Of a stretch of 44,259 bases of DNA, positions 40,676-44,259 are shown piece by piece. Made by a program: the position numbers and the translations under genes. The stretch is from the NCBI GenBank assembly GCA_017397175.1, contig JAFQKA010000027.1, forward strand, positions 1-44,259, given 5' to 3'. The notes below the pieces were generated by a model. The model ran no database searches, was not told where the DNA came from, and saw nothing but the letters and a program-made list of their open reading frames with translations. Position 1 is the first letter of the stretch. Every line of letters starts with the position of its first letter. This stretch comes from Clostridia bacterium (GTDB lineage: Bacteria > Bacillota > Clostridia > Oscillospirales > CAG-272).

Positions 40676-42272
40676 ATTTTTCGTAATTGTTCTCGCAGAC
40701 CACGTTCGTACAGCGTTCAATGAGAATGTTCTGTCCGTCGTTGCGGCAGTCGATAAACTCGTTGTTTTGCACCGTGACACCGTCGGTCATCTGCACCAGC
40801 ACCGCCACGCCGTTGATCTTTTCAAAACGGTTGTTTTCGATTCGAATATTCTTGTGAACGGGAGGTATGCTCTGATGATTTTCCCCGTTTATCTGCACGT
40901 GGATCGTGCCACGGCCATTATTTTTCATGGCAGTACGGCAGTCACGGAAGACGTTGTTTTTGACAGTCACGTTTGAAAGAGGTCCTGCCTCAAGCCAATA
41001 TTCAAAGGCGGAGGAAAGATAGACAGAGCAAGGCGAGGAATTGTTGAACTCGCAGTCCTCGATGAGCAGATCGTCCGAGCCTTGCAGACACAGGGCCCGG
41101 CCGCGATTGCGTGTGAAGGTACAGCGGCGAATGGTCACGTCGGGGTAATATTTGTCGTTTGTGATGAAATCGCCTACTTTTATTTCAACGTCGCTCTTTT
41201 CAAGGGTAATATCTCCGCGGTCGGAATCCGCTACCGTCACCTTGCCTTTAAGCTCAAGGGTCGCAGGGTCGTAAACTCGGAGCAGGTCGCCCTTTGTGCT
41301 CCAATATTCTGAAACCACGCCGTTCACCTTGTCGTAGATGAGGGTCAGACCGTTTTCGCAAAGAGACGTTACCGTCATGACCTGGGTATGTACGTTCAGG
41401 TGATCGTCGCCTATACAGTTGAAATCGCAGTCCTCCAATATCAGCTTGCCCGCAAGTCCCGTCAGATGGATACCGTCGCTGTTTATGGCGTATGGCCGGT
41501 GATCCCGATCCTCGGAGTCAAATTTTACACGTCTGAACGTAAAATCACGGCAGCAAGGCAGAATCAGGAAGGCAAAGCCCGCGTAGTTTGTCATTTTCAC
41601 GTCCTCAATGAGAACGCCCGTACACTGTCTGAACACAAAGGCCACCAAGCCGTAGTAAGAATGGGACACGTTGCACTTTGAGCCGGCCTTCAGCCATTTT
41701 ACGCTTCTCGAATAGACGCGAGCGGTCTTTTCGTCCAGCATCTCGTGAGGGCAGTTCAGCTTTTTGGGCGCGGTACAGGGGATTTCGCCCGCGATCACCG
41801 TGCGGATCTCGGGATCGGGTTCGGTATTTACCCAATGATATCCCGTAGGCAACCAATCATCTTCAAAGATCATTCCGCCGATAAACTGTTCTTTTCCTGT
41901 CAGAGGGAGGGTGCTGTTCAGCTCAACGTCCGCATAGTCATCTGTGACGTTCACGATCACACCTGCTGTGTTTACGGGGACGGAGGAAGCGATCTTAAAG
42001 CCGCGGATCGTCAGATCCCGGCAATCAAGCAGTTCAAAAACACCCGAGCCGCCCTCGGCTCCCGTCTCGCGGTCAAAGTAAGGAGCAAGGGTCGCGCCTG
42101 CGCCGTTGAGATCAAGGCCTTTTTTGCCTTTTACGTTTACCGTTTTTGAGAGGGGATAAATCCCCGCTTCGAAGCTGATCGAAGCACCGTCGGGCGCGTC
42201 CGCGATCATTTTTTCAAGAACGGGAGACGCGTCTTCCCCGATCATATCGAGTGTGATTTTGACGTTTTCCAT
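40674..42272 (-). CDS. GH110-like parallel beta-helix protein without signal peptide
   Basis: 532 residues, paralogue of the lipoprotein gene downstream. Same architecture: PDGASISFEAGIYPL opening (pectate-lyase-like rung), GLDLNGAGATLAP, long beta-helix. The motif NSDGIHLTGLAG (Asp266, His269) lies exactly 23 residues before IGDDHLNVH (Asp289, Asp290), as in the paralogue. Multiple Cys residues and no signal peptide suggest a cytoplasmic location. Repeated N-x-F/NNxF rungs continue to the C-terminus. Likely an alpha-galactosidase-type glycosidase; inference. The start follows AAGGAGCAGTAAA. It has its own promoter, located in the gap after noc. Confidence 0.78.
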   Translation of the reverse strand: MENVKITLDMIGEDASPVLEKMIADAPDGASISFEAGIYPLSKTVNVKGKKGLDLNGAGATLAPYFDRETGAEGGSGVFELLDCRDLTIRGFKIASSVPVNTAGVIVNVTDDYADVELNSTLPLTGKEQFIGGMIFEDDWLPTGYHWVNTEPDPEIRTVIAGEIPCTAPKKLNCPHEMLDEKTARVYSRSVKWLKAGSKCNVSHSYYGLVAFVFRQCTGVLIEDVKMTNYAGFAFLILPCCRDFTFRRVKFDSEDRDHRPYAINSDGIHLTGLAGKLILEDCDFNCIGDDHLNVHTQVMTVTSLCENGLTLIYDKVNGVVSEYWSTKGDLLRVYDPATLELKGKVTVADSDRGDITLEKSDVEIKVGDFITNDKYYPDVTIRRCTFTRNRGRALCLQGSDDLLIEDCEFNNSSPCSVYLSSAFEYWLEAGPLSNVTVKNNVFRDCRTAMKNNGRGTIHVQINGENHQSIPPVHKNIRIENNRFEKINGVAVLVQMTDGVTVQNNEFIDCRNDGQNILIERCTNVVCENNYEK

Positions 42273-42315
42273 TTTACTGCTCCTTGCTCTCTTTCGTAAA
42301 ACTATCTATATTGAC

Positions 42316-42343
42316 ATTTTAGCACGAAAAAAAGAAAAATCAA
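42316..42343 (-). promoter_or_regulatory. Promoter of the cytoplasmic beta-helix gene
   Basis: On the minus strand: TTGATT, 16-bp T-rich spacer, TAAAAT, with CGTGC before the -10. Confidence 0.68.
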
Positions 42344-42355
42344 TAACCAAAACGC

Positions 42356-43294
42356 TTATTTTTTTGCATGATATGATTGAGTGTCTTGTCTGTCATAGCT
42401 TTTTGCCACCTTTATTTCGATCACGTATTCGTTTTCAAGCTCGGTGCGCGTGGACGAAATGTCGATCCCCGCGGATTTTATGGTATCCACCGCGTGATCC
42501 ACGCTGTTAAAAAACAGTCGGATATCCTTTATCACGGGCTTCATTTTCGGCTTTGAGAGGGATCTTTCAAGCTCTGCCTTTTGCTTTTCCTCGCTGAGTA
42601 CACGGTCGATATACTGCTCGGTATTTGATACGTTCATTCTCCATTTTATAACGTGCTCCGCGGCTTTTTTTCTAAGGATCGGATCGGTTATTTTCAGCAG
42701 TGCTCTGGCGTGGCGCTCGGTAAGACCCGACGAGAGAATAAACTGCTGTTCATCTTCGTCAAACCTGAGAAGCCGGAGCTTGTTGGCAACTGCAGATTGC
42801 GTCAGAGACAGCCGTTTTGCCACCTCCTCCTGAGTCAGGTCAAAGGAGTCGATGAGGCGGCGGATCGCCTTTGCCATTTCAAAGAAATTGAGATCTTGGC
42901 GCAAAAGATTTTCCACCAGAGCAAGCTCGGCGGATTTGCGCTCGTCCGCCTCGAGGATCACGCAGGGCACGCTTGTCATTTGAAGCATAACGGCGGCGCG
43001 GAAGCGTCTTTCACCTGCGATGATCTCAAAGCAACGGCCGTCCTGTGCGTTTTCGATCACGCGGACGGTCAGGGGCTGCAGTATGCCGTACCGTCGGATC
43101 GAATCCGCCAGGCGCAATGCGGCGTTTGATTCAAAATTTATTCTCGGCTGAGCGCGGTTCGGACGTATTTTTTCGGTGGCTATCCACACTATCCTCGAAC
43201 TGTCATCGCCAGGATCGGGCGGCCGTCGATGCAGGCGGATACGTTGGGGTGCGGTCTTGTCCCCGTCGACCGGGGTTTTCAGTGCTTCTGTCAT
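42356..43294 (-). CDS. ParB/Noc-family DNA-binding protein
   Basis: 312 residues. N-terminal CTP-binding domain with IRPNRAQPRINF, GILQPLTVRV and the GERRFRAA box II. Central helix-turn-helix DLTQEEVAKRLSLTQSAVANKLRLLRF. The C-terminal ~100 residues form a dimerisation region with a charged VIKDIRLFFNSVDHAVDTIK segment. No parA (soj) gene is adjacent, which favours Noc (nucleoid occlusion) or an orphan ParB over a plasmid-type partition protein. The first ~30 residues are a basic/disordered tail, as Noc proteins often have a membrane-targeting N-terminus, though an amphipathic helix is not obvious here. AAGGAAGG precedes the ATG. Confidence 0.9.
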   Translation of the reverse strand: MTEALKTPVDGDKTAPQRIRLHRRPPDPGDDSSRIVWIATEKIRPNRAQPRINFESNAALRLADSIRRYGILQPLTVRVIENAQDGRCFEIIAGERRFRAAVMLQMTSVPCVILEADERKSAELALVENLLRQDLNFFEMAKAIRRLIDSFDLTQEEVAKRLSLTQSAVANKLRLLRFDEDEQQFILSSGLTERHARALLKITDPILRKKAAEHVIKWRMNVSNTEQYIDRVLSEEKQKAELERSLSKPKMKPVIKDIRLFFNSVDHAVDTIKSAGIDISSTRTELENEYVIEIKVAKSYDRQDTQSYHAKK

Positions 43295-43593
43295 TTTTTG
43301 TTCCTTCCTTGTCCTTTATTTTGCTCTGTAATTCTATCACGGACAAGCCGCCGATCGGGTCGAGTTTGGGCGTTGCAAATTTTGCACTTTTGCGTATAAC
43401 AGAGAAAATTTTTGTTGGGAATTTGCGGGTGAGGGTCGGTTTTGTGTATCCCGCGCATAAAAATCGGGAGAAATATCACGCTGTGTGTGGGAATAGGAAG
43501 ACAAGTTTTTTTAATGATGTTAAAAAGAATGAGAAATTTCGGGTTTTTTGAGAGTTTTTTTGCAAAATTCCATCAAAAAGTTCGTTAAACTTC
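43295..43593. other. Intergenic stretch between noc and the oxidoreductase gene
   Basis: No gene recognised. On the minus strand CCGTGATAGAAT (about 43333-43344) could be an extended -10 for noc, but the -35 is poor. The right half is A/T-rich. No parS- or Noc-box-like 14-16 bp palindrome was seen. Confidence 0.4.

Positions 43594-44259
<666 letters not shown>

Overview
The window looks like a chromosomal segment of an anaerobic clostridial Firmicute, probably an uncultured gut Oscillospirales- or Christensenellales-type organism; that placement is inference. It rests on AGGAGG-type ribosome binding sites, TTGACA-17-TATAAT promoters, a large Bacillus-type SRP RNA next to dnaX-ebfC-recR, a Noc/ParB protein, a pyruvate:ferredoxin oxidoreductase, several radical-SAM and 4Fe-4S enzymes, and SLH/CsaB cell-wall anchoring. 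No rRNA, tRNA, insertion sequence, prophage or CRISPR array was seen, so this is mainly core chromosome with a few accessory enzymes.

Layout. 1-3.4 kb: a very large SLH-domain surface protein on the minus strand with a structured leader. 3.7-10.7 kb (plus): hisS, a DJ-1/PfpI protein, a CPBP membrane protease, mltG, pgk and tpiA. 11-15.2 kb: an SLC13-type permease (-), a ZIP metal transporter (+), and a methyltransferase/ferredoxin-type aldo-keto reductase pair (-). 15.5-16.9 kb: a GH39-like clan-A glycosidase (+). 17-19.6 kb (-): a Tet(M)-like ribosomal GTPase fused to a Rae1/YacP-like NYN ribonuclease domain, the most unusual protein here. 19.7-24.8 kb (+): rimO, pgsA, a sugar-isomerase-like TIM barrel and a glycosyltransferase-CsaB fusion. 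24.9-28.1 kb (+): SGNH esterase, YitT, GDPD, GNAT. 28.2-33.0 kb (-): a tight operon of a MutS-like ATPase, an Lrp regulator, an aminotransferase, an SDR and an Mrp-type Fe-S carrier. 33.2-35.5 kb (+): a degenerate uronate-isomerase relative, a radical-SAM protein and a DUF378 protein. 35.7-38.6 kb (+): SRP RNA, dnaX, ebfC, recR. 38.9-43.3 kb (-): two GH110-like beta-helix proteins (one lipoprotein, one without a signal) and a Noc/ParB protein. 43.7 kb to the end (+): the start of the pyruvate:ferredoxin oxidoreductase gene.

How the parts fit. CsaB-type pyruvylation of the secondary wall polymer is the known requirement for SLH-domain anchoring, so the fusion at 22.5 kb and the SLH protein at the left edge probably serve one surface layer. 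hisS, rimO, SRP RNA and the GTPase-nuclease fusion all concern the ribosome or protein targeting. pgk, tpiA and the oxidoreductase belong to fermentative glycolysis. Convergent gene pairs are separated by strong bidirectional hairpins. A dispersed non-coding repeat made of GC-rich hairpins lies after pgk, tpiA, the DUF378 gene and recR. Several gene junctions use 4-nt ATGA overlaps, pointing to translational coupling.
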